Below are positions 24,317 to 31,606 of a DNA stretch of 35,994 nucleotides, one piece after another. The translations under genes were made by a program, and so were the position numbers. Position 1 is the stretch's first letter. The number at the start of each line of letters is the position of its first letter. Source of the DNA: CAZWUW01 sp964636895 (lineage in GTDB: Bacteria; Bacillota; Thermincolia; Thermincolales; CAZWUW01); contig CAZWUW010000021.1 in assembly GCA_964636895.1 (NCBI GenBank), positions 1 through 35,994 on the forward strand. The letters run 5' to 3'. The notes under the pieces were generated by a model. It was not told the origin of the DNA, searched no databases, and worked only from the letters and a program-made list of their open reading frames with translations.

Positions 24317-26098
24317 ATGAAAGAATTGATGACAGGCAATGAGGCCATCGCCAGAGGTGCTTATGAGTATGGCGTCAAGGTTGCTGCAGCTTACCCTGGC
24401 ACACCGAGTACCGAAATCCTGGAAAACCTGGTCAAGTATCCGGGCGTCCACGCCCAATGGTCCCCTAACGAAAAAGTAGCTTTGGAAGTGGGTATTGGCG
24501 CATCCATTGGCGGGGCCAGGGTGTTGGTGACCATGAAACACGTCGGCGTGAACGTAGCCGCCGACCCGCTGTTTACACTGGCCTATACCGGTGTGCGGGG
24601 CGGTCTGGTGCTTGTATCGGCGGACGATCCCGGTATGCACAGTTCCCAAAATGAACAGGATAACCGTTATTTTGCCCGCATGAACAAAATTCCCTTACTT
24701 GAGCCCGGCGACAGCCGCGAGGCTAAGGAAATGGTTGGCTTAGCCCTGGAAATTAGCGAAAAATTTGATACCCCGGTACTTTTACGTACTACCACCAGGG
24801 TTAATCATTCCCAGAGTTTTGTGGACTTGCTTGACCCGCAGCCGGCAGTTTCCGTACCTTATGAAAAAGACACCCCAAAATACGTAATGATGCCCGCATT
24901 TGCCCGGAAACGGCATGTAGTGGTGGAAGAACGGTATGAAAAATTAAAAACATACTCGGAAAGTTGTCCCCTTAATAAAATTGAGTGGAATGACCGGCGT
25001 ATCGGCATTATCACCAGCGGTATTTCTTATCAGTATGTTAAGGAAGTTGCGCCCGGAGCCTCGGTGCTTAAACTGGGCCTGACCTTCCCGGTGCCGGCCA
25101 AAATGATCAGGGATTTTGCCGCCCAGGTGGAAGAACTGTATGTAGTGGAGGAACTGGAGCCCTTTTTGGAAGAACAAATCCGGTTCGCCAGTCTGGCTGA
25201 AGTTGTCGGTAAGGAATTATTTCCACGGATTGGGGAGTATTCGCCCCGGGTGGTAGCGGAAAAATTACTGTCTGTCACCAAACACAAGGATTTGATTGAT
25301 GCTGGTTTTGTCGGTGGGGACAGTGCTCACTGGTCCCTGGCCATGCCGTTGCCGGTTCGCCCGCCGGTGATGTGTGCGGGCTGTCCGCACCGGGGTGTTT
25401 TCTATACCCTCAGCCGGCTGAAATTGACCGTTACCGGTGATATCGGCTGCTATACTTTGGGTGCTCTGCCGCCGCAGGAGGCAATAGATACATGTATCTG
25501 TATGGGGGCCAGTATCGGCAACGCGCTGGGCATGGAAAAAGCCTGCCCGGAAATGCGGGACAAAATTGTTGCTGTCATAGGTGACTCTACATTTTTACAT
25601 TCCGGCGTTACCGGGTTAATGGATTTGGTTTATAACCAGGGGACTGGTACAGTGCTTATTGTGGACAACAGCATTACAGCCATGACCGGCCACCAGCACC
25701 ACCCCGGAACGGGTTACACATTAAAAGGTGAACCTGCGCCCCGGGTGGACCTGACGAAACTTGTGGAAGCCCTTGGGGTCAAGCGGGTTAAAACTGTTGA
25801 TCCTTTTGAATTAAATAAGCTGGAAGCTATTTTGCAAGAGGAGACAAGTGTCGCCGAACCCTCCGTAATTATTTTGCAGCGTCCCTGCGCACTGCTGCTA
25901 AAGAGCAAGGATCCTGTAGTTGCGGTGACGGCCGATGCCTGCATTGGCTGCAAGAAATGCATCAAATTAGGTTGTCCGGGCCTTGTTGCCGGAGAAGAAA
26001 AAGTTACCGTTAATGATGCCCTGTGTACCGGTTGCGGTTTGTGTATTCAGGTATGTCCCACCGGTGCGGTGAAGAAAGAGGGTGAAATTGTTGCCTAA
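24317..26098 (+). CDS. iorA: Indolepyruvate ferredoxin oxidoreductase, alpha subunit
   Basis: Large subunit (593 aa) of the oxygen-sensitive enzyme that oxidatively decarboxylates indole-, phenyl- and hydroxyphenylpyruvate to the aryl-acetyl-CoA, passing electrons to ferredoxin. The N-terminal pyruvate-binding domain opens with GNEAIARGAYEYGVKVAAAYPGTP. The thiamine diphosphate site reads GDIGCYTLGALPP and GDSTFLHSG. At the C-terminus are two [4Fe-4S] sets: Cys542/545/548/553 (CIGCKKCIKLGCP) and Cys570/573/576/580. The ribosome site GCGGAGG lies about 7 nt before ATG. It overlaps iorB and follows the aryl-CoA ligase by 48 nt, forming one metabolic unit. Confidence 0.94.
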   Translation: MKELMTGNEAIARGAYEYGVKVAAAYPGTPSTEILENLVKYPGVHAQWSPNEKVALEVGIGASIGGARVLVTMKHVGVNVAADPLFTLAYTGVRGGLVLVSADDPGMHSSQNEQDNRYFARMNKIPLLEPGDSREAKEMVGLALEISEKFDTPVLLRTTTRVNHSQSFVDLLDPQPAVSVPYEKDTPKYVMMPAFARKRHVVVEERYEKLKTYSESCPLNKIEWNDRRIGIITSGISYQYVKEVAPGASVLKLGLTFPVPAKMIRDFAAQVEELYVVEELEPFLEEQIRFASLAEVVGKELFPRIGEYSPRVVAEKLLSVTKHKDLIDAGFVGGDSAHWSLAMPLPVRPPVMCAGCPHRGVFYTLSRLKLTVTGDIGCYTLGALPPQEAIDTCICMGASIGNALGMEKACPEMRDKIVAVIGDSTFLHSGVTGLMDLVYNQGTGTVLIVDNSITAMTGHQHHPGTGYTLKGEPAPRVDLTKLVEALGVKRVKTVDPFELNKLEAILQEETSVAEPSVIILQRPCALLLKSKDPVVAVTADACIGCKKCIKLGCPGLVAGEEKVTVNDALCTGCGLCIQVCPTGAVKKEGEIVA

Positions 26099-26675
26099 CA
26101 AAGAGATTGATGTATTGATGGTCGGCGTCGGCGGCCAGGGTGCTATTCTGGCCAGTAAAATCCTGGCCCAGGTGGCTCAGGACCAGGGTTATGAAGTAAA
26201 GGTTTCGGAGCTTCACGGCATGGCCCAACGGGGTGGTTCTGTTGTAACTCATGTCAGAATTGGTAACAAAGTACACGCGCCCATTATTTCGGAAGGGCGG
26301 GCCGATGTTATCCTCGCTTTTGAAAGGCTGGAGGCCCTGCGCTGGGTGCATTACCTCAAACCTGGCGGCACTATCGTCATTAATGACCAGGTTATTGCAC
26401 CGGTACCGGTAATCCTGGGCGTGCAAAAATACCCTGCAGGGATAATTGAGCAAATCAAGAAACAAGTTCCGGACACGATAGCTGTTAATGCTTTGGACCT
26501 GGCCCGGCAGAGCGGTAATGATAAGGCATCTAACGTAGTATTGATGGGTGTGCTGGCCGCGCGCCTGGAGATTGCCCGGGAGGCATGGCTGTCAGCCTTG
26601 GAAAAAAAGGTGCCGGCCAAGTTCCTGGAAGTCAACAAAAAAGCTTTTGAGCTGGGCTGGGAAGCCCTGGCTTAA
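26091..26675 (+). CDS. iorB: Indolepyruvate ferredoxin oxidoreductase, beta subunit
   Basis: Small subunit (194 aa) with the gamma-type fold of 2-oxoacid:acceptor oxidoreductases. MVGVGGQGAILASKIL near the start is the hallmark glycine-rich motif, followed by VSELHGMAQRGGSVVTHVRIG. Three starts are possible in frame: GTG 26082, TTG 26088 and TTG 26091. The ribosome site AAAGAGGGTG (26075-26084) overlaps the first and is best spaced for TTG 26091. It overlaps iorA by 8 nt and is translationally coupled. A strong terminator follows six bases after the stop. Confidence 0.92.
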   Translation: MPNKEIDVLMVGVGGQGAILASKILAQVAQDQGYEVKVSELHGMAQRGGSVVTHVRIGNKVHAPIISEGRADVILAFERLEALRWVHYLKPGGTIVINDQVIAPVPVILGVQKYPAGIIEQIKKQVPDTIAVNALDLARQSGNDKASNVVLMGVLAARLEIAREAWLSALEKKVPAKFLEVNKKAFELGWEALA

Positions 26676-26680
26676 TAAAG

Positions 26681-26715
26681 AAAAGACCGGCGGTCATTTG
26701 ACCTCCGGTCTTTTT
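26681..26715 (+). terminator. Intrinsic terminator after iorB
   Basis: AAAAGACCGG (26681-26690) pairs with CCGGTCTTTT (26705-26714); an inner stem GGTCA/TGACC extends the hairpin to a two-base loop. A T-run ends it. Confidence 0.9.
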
Positions 26716-26790
26716 GTACATTGGTGCTGGATAAGGGGATAAATTGCAGACTTTTGCCGGCAAAGTTAATTATGTTATCGCAGGATAGTG

Positions 26791-26799
26791 TGATATAAT
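26791..26799 (+). promoter_or_regulatory. Extended -10 promoter of the methyltransferase gene
   Basis: TGATATAAT is a perfect extended -10 element. Transcription should start near 26806, almost on top of ATG 26808. Translation from 26808 would then be leaderless, which favours the downstream ATG at 26850 with its own ribosome site. Confidence 0.5.
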
Positions 26800-26849
26800 T
26801 TAGCTAAATGATGTCCTACCGGGAATTATTAAGGTGGTGTAAAAAACAT

Positions 26850-28637
26850 ATGCGGGCAGCATTGAAATATTTATCAGCAGATAACCGCAAAAATCTTGCT
26901 ACAGAATGTGATACGATAGATGATTATATTAATGCAAATGAGGTTATCTTTGTCAAATCCGGTATTGTTGATTTTTTTACCTCCAAAGCTAGTTTCACTG
27001 AATTTAAAGCTTTATTAATTTATAATAATCAAGAAGCAATCAGTGAGGCTGGAAGAGAATATGGAGATGTTCAAACTCCCGAAGATTTTACTGATGATAT
27101 ATGTTTATATTTAAGAGCACAGGGGATCAAGCCGACAAAAATAATTGAACCCACCTTTGGCAAAGGTAATTTCATTATATCTGCTTTAAAAACTTTTCCG
27201 GAAACCAAGGAAATATATGGAGTAGAGATACAAGAGCATTACGTATGGGAAGCTAAATTTCGGGTATTGGATGAAATCTTGTCGGGAAGGTTAAAGAAAC
27301 GAGCCAATATACGGTTAAACCATGATAATATTTTTTCGCATTCATTTGAGGATATTAATGCCGAAGACAGTGATTATTTTTTAATCATTGGCAATCCGCC
27401 TTGGGTTACAAATTCTGAACTCAGTGAATTAAAATCACAAAATATACCTCAAAAAGAAAACTTCAAAGCACATAAAGGATTAGATGCTATCACAGGGAAA
27501 AGCAATTTTGATATTTGTGAGTCTATTGTTTTAAAAATACTTAATAGATTTTCAGGGTGCCATGGGAAAATTGCCATGATCTGCAAGAACATTGTAGTTA
27601 GAAACATACTCCTTGATATGCCAAATAACAAAATTCAAGTGTCGGACATATTAAGTTTAGCAATTAACACAAAAAAAGTATTTGGAGCTTCATGTAATGC
27701 ATCTATATTTTTTTCTAATTTAGGACAGAGAAACAGTAACTTAGTTTGTACATCGGGTAACTGGGAAAAGCCAAATGAACAACATAATAAATATGGTTGG
27801 GTAAATAATAAATTCGTTTCGGATGTTGACAAGTATGTTAATGTAAATGCAATTGATGGAGTATGCTCTTTTACTTGGCGGCAAGGGTTAAAGCACGACT
27901 GTTCAAAAATAATGGAGTTAGAACGAAAAGGCGATTTTTTTATTAATGGTTTTAAGGAGCCCGTAGATATAGAAGATGATTTGGTTTTTACGCTTTTAAA
28001 AAGTTCTGACTTAAAAGCTGTTATTGCCAGCAATGCTCGCAAATTTGTTTTAGTCACTCAGAAAAATGTTGGTGCCGAAACAAACTATATTCAATTAATG
28101 TTTCCGAAACTTTGGAACTATTTACTAGCGAATGCTCATTATTTGGATAATAGAAAATCAAGTATTTATAAAAAAGCCCCGCGCTTTTCAATGTTTGGTA
28201 TTGGAGAGTACTCGTTTAAACCATATAAGGTTGCTGTATCAGGACTTTATAAACAATCGACATTTTCTTTGGTATTACCCAGGGACAATAAGCCTATTAT
28301 GTTAGATGATACATGCTATTTTTTGAGTTTTGATAACCTTATATATGCTGTAATTGTTTGCGCACTCTTGAATAGTAAGGTTGCCCAGGATTTTTTAAGC
28401 TCAATTTCCTTTTTGGACTCAAAAAGACCATATACAAAAGATGTGCTTATGCGTATTGATTTGAATAAGTTATGTGAAGTAATTGGGTATACCGATTTTT
28501 GCATGCTGCTTGAGGAGTTTAAACTTGATCAAGTCACAAATATAACTTCTCACGAGTACCTTAATTTTAAATCCGTTATTTCAGGAGAGAGGCAAGAACT
28601 AAAGGGGGATAATGAACAAATAAGAATGTTTGCATAG
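26850..28637 (+). CDS. N6-adenine DNA methyltransferase (Eco57I/TaqI type), solitary
   Basis: DNA adenine-N6 methyltransferase (595 aa from this start). Counting from this ATG: the TP motif (GDVQTPEDF) is near 72-80, motif I (IIEPTFGKGNF, cofactor loop) near 98-108, and the catalytic NPPW near 182-185. The C-terminal 250 residues with SIYKKAPRFSMFGIGEYSFKPY look like a target-recognition domain of the gamma class. No nuclease, specificity subunit or helicase gene adjoins. Base use is far more AT-rich than either neighbour (the 60 bases at 27421-27480 have 16 G/C), a sign of transfer. ATG 26850 follows AAGGTGGTG; ATG 26808 in the same frame lacks a ribosome site. It might be an orphan epigenetic enzyme or a type IIG remnant. 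Confidence 0.82.
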   Translation: MRAALKYLSADNRKNLATECDTIDDYINANEVIFVKSGIVDFFTSKASFTEFKALLIYNNQEAISEAGREYGDVQTPEDFTDDICLYLRAQGIKPTKIIEPTFGKGNFIISALKTFPETKEIYGVEIQEHYVWEAKFRVLDEILSGRLKKRANIRLNHDNIFSHSFEDINAEDSDYFLIIGNPPWVTNSELSELKSQNIPQKENFKAHKGLDAITGKSNFDICESIVLKILNRFSGCHGKIAMICKNIVVRNILLDMPNNKIQVSDILSLAINTKKVFGASCNASIFFSNLGQRNSNLVCTSGNWEKPNEQHNKYGWVNNKFVSDVDKYVNVNAIDGVCSFTWRQGLKHDCSKIMELERKGDFFINGFKEPVDIEDDLVFTLLKSSDLKAVIASNARKFVLVTQKNVGAETNYIQLMFPKLWNYLLANAHYLDNRKSSIYKKAPRFSMFGIGEYSFKPYKVAVSGLYKQSTFSLVLPRDNKPIMLDDTCYFLSFDNLIYAVIVCALLNSKVAQDFLSSISFLDSKRPYTKDVLMRIDLNKLCEVIGYTDFCMLLEEFKLDQVTNITSHEYLNFKSVISGERQELKGDNEQIRMFA

Positions 28638-28657
28638 GTAATAGGCATTTGCGTCCG

Positions 28658-28688
28658 ATGATTAAATCATGTCTCGTGGGCGTATAAT
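28658..28688 (+). promoter_or_regulatory. Palindrome and -10 box ahead of the unknown membrane protein
   Basis: A 13-base palindrome ATGATT-A-AATCAT (28658-28670) is followed by TATAAT at 28683-28688. The palindrome covers the place where a -35 element would be, as a repressor operator would. The -35 itself is poor, suggesting an activator or alternative control. Start point near 28695, 30 bases before the ATG. Confidence 0.4.
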
Positions 28689-28724
28689 AGGAACAAATAA
28701 CAATTGAGAAGGAAGGTGGCATTA

Positions 28725-29333
28725 ATGGGAATGAAAAAATGGGTGCTGCGCCGGGTGTTGGGAACTGCTGCAGAGGCTTTGATGCGGGGGAACGGTGTTG
28801 GCCGGGTGGTGAAAAACGCTAACAAAATCAAAAAAATTGTTATAGCGGCAGTATTCCTGGGATTGGTATTTCTTGTCGGCACGGTGGCATTATTAGGTTA
28901 TATCATCAGTTCCGTCAGTAATATGGTGACCGCCACCCCGGATGCCGACCTGGTTGCCCTGGAACGTCTGCTGACAGAAAAAACCATCGTCTTAACTGAA
29001 GAACAAAAAACCAGCTTACTACCTGTTATTGAAGCCCTGGCCAATCCGGAGCAGTTACCGGAACAGGCAACCGCGCTGAAGGAAAAGGTTTGGGATATTC
29101 TGGAGCCGGCGCAGGTACAGGCTGTGCAGGACTGGCAGGATAAAACAACAAAAGAGGCCGGCACCTTGATTGAAACCGGAATATCCTCGCTTGCCGACAC
29201 TGTCAGCAAATATACTGGGATATCTGAGGTGGGCGTGCAGAACGCTATTAGCGCGGTGTCCGGTTGGTGGCAGTTAAACGGACCTGAAAAAGGAAGCGCC
29301 GGTGGTTTGCAGAAAGCCGTGGAAGGCAATTAA
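28725..29333 (+). CDS. Hypothetical membrane-anchored protein
   Basis: I do not recognise this 202-aa protein. A basic N-terminus (about 1-36) precedes one strong membrane helix (about 37-62, IVIAAVFLGLVFLVGTVALLGYII). An extracytoplasmic part rich in Glu, Gln, Ala and Leu follows, predicted mostly helical, with repeated ALEE/LPEQ-type stretches and no cysteine, so it might form a coiled or helical bundle. The ATG at 28725 follows AAGGAAGGTGGC; the upstream GTG/ATG-type extension to 28704 lies within the ribosome site. Composition returns to normal GC, unlike the methyltransferase before it. It is a single-gene unit closed by a terminator. Confidence 0.75.
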   Translation: MGMKKWVLRRVLGTAAEALMRGNGVGRVVKNANKIKKIVIAAVFLGLVFLVGTVALLGYIISSVSNMVTATPDADLVALERLLTEKTIVLTEEQKTSLLPVIEALANPEQLPEQATALKEKVWDILEPAQVQAVQDWQDKTTKEAGTLIETGISSLADTVSKYTGISEVGVQNAISAVSGWWQLNGPEKGSAGGLQKAVEGN

Positions 29334-29363
29334 AGCTGGCCGGAAAATACCTGGAATAGATAG

Positions 29364-29399
29364 AAAAACCCGTTGCTAAGCATACTGCAACGGGTTTTT
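29364..29399. terminator. Bidirectional terminator between convergent genes
   Basis: AAAAACCCGTTGC (29364-29376) pairs perfectly with GCAACGGGTTTTT (29387-29399) around a ten-base loop. Runs of A and T on the two sides let it serve both the unknown gene (+) and the OFA transporter gene (-). Confidence 0.9.
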
Positions 29400-29446
29400 A
29401 AGTATAATTATTATAGGCGGCTGTCCGTTATTGATTATTAACGGAT

Positions 29447-30712
29447 TTATTTTATACTCAGAACCGCCTGCTGCTCATGGGTAAGCGTAATTGTTTTCGG
29501 AGCTTTGGTCAGGAAACTGAGTACGGCAGCGACGCCCATGAGCACGGCGGCAACTATGAAGGCCAGGTTGTAACTGGCGGTGACGTCCACAATTTTTCCG
29601 GCCACCATGGCGCCGAATACGCCGCCTACACCCCAGGAAGTAAAGACCAGGCCGTAGTTCACACCCATGTTCTTGGTGCCAAAATAATCAGCAGTAGTTG
29701 AGGGGAAGAGGGCCAGGTTGGCACCGTAGAAGAAGCCGACTGAGAAGGCGCCGAAGATTAACAGTGGCGCAGTGGTGAACTTGGAGAAAATCAGCATCAT
29801 TACTGCCTGAGCAATGAATACCAGCAGCATGGTCTTAGTCCGGCCCAGTTTGTCGGAGACCATCCCGGCGACAATCCGGCCCCCGGCATTGCCAACGGCG
29901 AGTACGGCTACAAGGACGAAGCCGAGGTTGATGGAGGGCAGCTGCTGAGCAGCGATTTTAGCCATGTGGCCGATAATCATCAGGCCGGCAAATGAAGCAA
30001 AGGCAAACATCAGCCAAAGCAGGTAAAACTGAGGGGTCTTAATCATTTCGTGCCAGTCATAATCATGTTTTTTCACCGCGGCACCCGGAGCTACTGTCGC
30101 TGCCGGCGGCATGCCTGCCGGGATATAACCGGCCGGCGGGTTGCGTAAAAACTGGGACAGTAAAAGAGTAACGATGAAGAAGGCGACTCCAAGATACATG
30201 AAGGTACTGTTGATGCCGAAGTTGCCTAAAAGTTTTTCGGTAGTGGGGGCGATATAAACTGATGCGAGTCCGAACCCGCTGACCACTAAGCCGGTGATCA
30301 AGCCCTTTTTAGCGGGTGGAAACCATTTGACGGCCGGCGGGGTTGCTGAAGCATACCCGAACCCGATGCCGATGCCGGCCAGAATACCGAAACCAATAAC
30401 CATTAGTTTTATGTCTCCCTTGGAAGCAAAACTGGAAATTATTAGTCCGATACCGGTTAATGCCCCGCCCATAGCAGCAACTAACCGCGGTCCAATCTTA
30501 TCCTGGGCCCGGCCGCCAAGAACCATGAAGATTGCAAACACTCCACAGGCCACGGCATAAGGCATGGATGCATCGGCGGCTGACCAGCCCCATTGCTTGG
30601 TAAGCTGTTTGGCGATAACGCTCCATGAGTATAATACACCCAGCGCCAGGTTTAACCCGGTTCCCGCAAAGGTGACTACCCACCCGCGTGAGGAACTTAC
30701 ACTACTGCTCAT
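29447..30712 (-). CDS. OFA family MFS transporter (oxalate/formate type)
   Basis: Twelve-helix major facilitator (421 aa) of the oxalate/formate antiporter family. The start is GWVVTFAGTGLNLALGVLYSWSV, the usual OFA opening. Loop 2-3 carries GRAQDKIGPR and loop 8-9 carries SDKLGRTKTM (MFS motif A in both halves). A central cytoplasmic linker with HDYDWHEMIKTPQFY is typical. Family members exchange oxalate/formate or carry other small acids; the ligand cannot be read here. ATG 30712 has GGAGGTG at 5 nt; the 14-codon extension upstream to 30754 lacks a site. Expression is probably under the tandem leader upstream. It is separated from its convergent neighbour by a terminator. Confidence 0.9.
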   Translation of the reverse strand: MSSSVSSSRGWVVTFAGTGLNLALGVLYSWSVIAKQLTKQWGWSAADASMPYAVACGVFAIFMVLGGRAQDKIGPRLVAAMGGALTGIGLIISSFASKGDIKLMVIGFGILAGIGIGFGYASATPPAVKWFPPAKKGLITGLVVSGFGLASVYIAPTTEKLLGNFGINSTFMYLGVAFFIVTLLLSQFLRNPPAGYIPAGMPPAATVAPGAAVKKHDYDWHEMIKTPQFYLLWLMFAFASFAGLMIIGHMAKIAAQQLPSINLGFVLVAVLAVGNAGGRIVAGMVSDKLGRTKTMLLVFIAQAVMMLIFSKFTTAPLLIFGAFSVGFFYGANLALFPSTTADYFGTKNMGVNYGLVFTSWGVGGVFGAMVAGKIVDVTASYNLAFIVAAVLMGVAAVLSFLTKAPKTITLTHEQQAVLSIK

Positions 30713-30821
30713 AAGAACACCTCCAAAATTTTTATTAAATTTTATTCGCGCCAAAGTTATTTGCCCGGTGAATTTGTAGCCCCACCCCCTTTGCGAATAC
30801 AGTTTTCCGTCGTTTAGTATA

Positions 30822-30849
30822 GAAAAAGACCGGCAAATGGTGCCGGTCT
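30822..30849 (-). terminator. Terminator of leader module B
   Basis: On the minus strand AGACCGGC pairs with GCCGGTCT around a seven-base loop, followed by five more Ts. It is the second attenuator-like hairpin ahead of the OFA gene, 110 nt before its start codon. Confidence 0.7.
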
Positions 30850-30888
30850 CAGGGCTTAATGCCTCCGGACGGAAACTGGATACAATAC

Positions 30889-30914
30889 AAAAGGCCAGCT
30901 AATAAAAGCTGGCC
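30889..30914 (-). terminator. Terminator of leader module A
   Basis: On the minus strand GGCCAGCT pairs with AGCTGGCC around a six-base loop, followed by four Ts. It lies upstream of the OFA gene in the same direction, so readthrough must be controlled. Confidence 0.65.
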
Positions 30915-31135
30915 TCTGGACACATAGGTCTCCGGACTGTTAAGGTCGGAGTATTTGGTTAGTTCTATTGTATTGGTATCTTTGAGATAGCGCACGATAT
31001 TTCCGGTCAAATGCAACAAATTATTGGTGAGCGGTTAGTGCAAGAGTTCTAACGGGTTTGTAGATTTAAATAGTTTCTAAACGGCGTCTAAATTGCGGTT
31101 GACCAGCAACTGAGTGGCTGCCGAACGGTTTTTTC

Positions 31136-31144
31136 TGCTATAAT
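31136..31144 (+). promoter_or_regulatory. Extended -10 promoter of the DUF1934-argS unit
   Basis: TGCTATAAT is an extended -10 element 36 bases before the DUF1934 start. A TTGACC at 31099 is too far to be its -35. A GTGA-rich ribosome site follows. Confidence 0.45.
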
Positions 31145-31180
31145 AATATTATAGGCCATGAGAAAGGTCGGTGACTTAAG

Positions 31181-31603
31181 ATGAATAAAGAAGTGCTCAT
31201 CTCAGTCAAAGGTACTCAGTTAAATGAATATGGTGAAGTGGATGAACAGGAACTGATTACAAAAGGCAATTTATTCCTGAAAAAGGGCACCTATTTTATA
31301 ATATACAATGAATCCGAGCTGACCGGCATGTCCGGGACCACCACTACCCTGAAAATTGAACCTGCCCGGGTTACATTAAACCGAATGGGGACTTCCGCGC
31401 AGAAACAGATTTTTGAGCGGGGTGTGCGACACTGCGGCAATTATATCACGCCTTTTGGCAAAATGATGATGGGCGTAATGCCGTCAAAGGTGGAAGTAAA
31501 CTTGACAGACTTAGGCGGAAGTATTAATCTAGAATATGAATTAGAAGTAGGGGAGCAAAAAATCAGTGATAATATGCTTGCCATAACTGTTAAGGAGGTT
31601 TAG
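31181..31603 (+). CDS. DUF1934 (YwiB-like) beta-barrel protein
   Basis: Small cytoplasmic protein (140 aa) of the DUF1934/YwiB family, a calycin-like beta barrel of unknown function. The alternating strand pattern and the family stretches KKGTYFIIYNESELTGMSGTTTTLKIE and RMGTSAQKQIFERG... are seen here only in parts, but position and length agree: Bacillus ywiB also sits immediately before argS. ATG 31181 has AGAAAGGTCGGTG upstream. It ends 3 nt before argS and is probably translationally linked to it. No catalytic motif is visible. Confidence 0.85.
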   Translation: MNKEVLISVKGTQLNEYGEVDEQELITKGNLFLKKGTYFIIYNESELTGMSGTTTTLKIEPARVTLNRMGTSAQKQIFERGVRHCGNYITPFGKMMMGVMPSKVEVNLTDLGGSINLEYELEVGEQKISDNMLAITVKEV

Positions 31604-31606
31604 TTT

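Larger units (their letters stand above)
30800..30973 (-). promoter_or_regulatory. Tandem duplicated leader RNA modules ahead of the OFA transporter
   Basis: Reading the minus strand, two similar modules follow each other. Each has GTCCGGAG (30937-30930 and 30870-30863), a small stem-loop (GAC/GTC in copy A, GGC/GCC in copy B), a short GAG-containing linker, then a terminator hairpin with Ts. Base changes between copies keep pairing in both stems (GGCCAGC/GCTGGCC versus GACCGGC/GCCGGTC), which is covariation. Each module is also enclosed by an outer inverted repeat: 30966-30973 with 30880-30887 for A, and 30868-30878 with 30800-30811 for B (11 bp, one bulge). It resembles a tandem riboswitch or attenuator. 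I recognise no known class. The other parts of the 468-base gap (30713-31180) hold no gene. Confidence 0.55.

Noticed and set aside
28683..28688. Ordinary sigma-A promoter with a full -35 ahead of the unknown membrane protein
   Set aside because: The -10 is perfect but no hexamer near TTGACA lies at 16-18 bases; only a palindrome is there, so it is listed as a regulated candidate instead.
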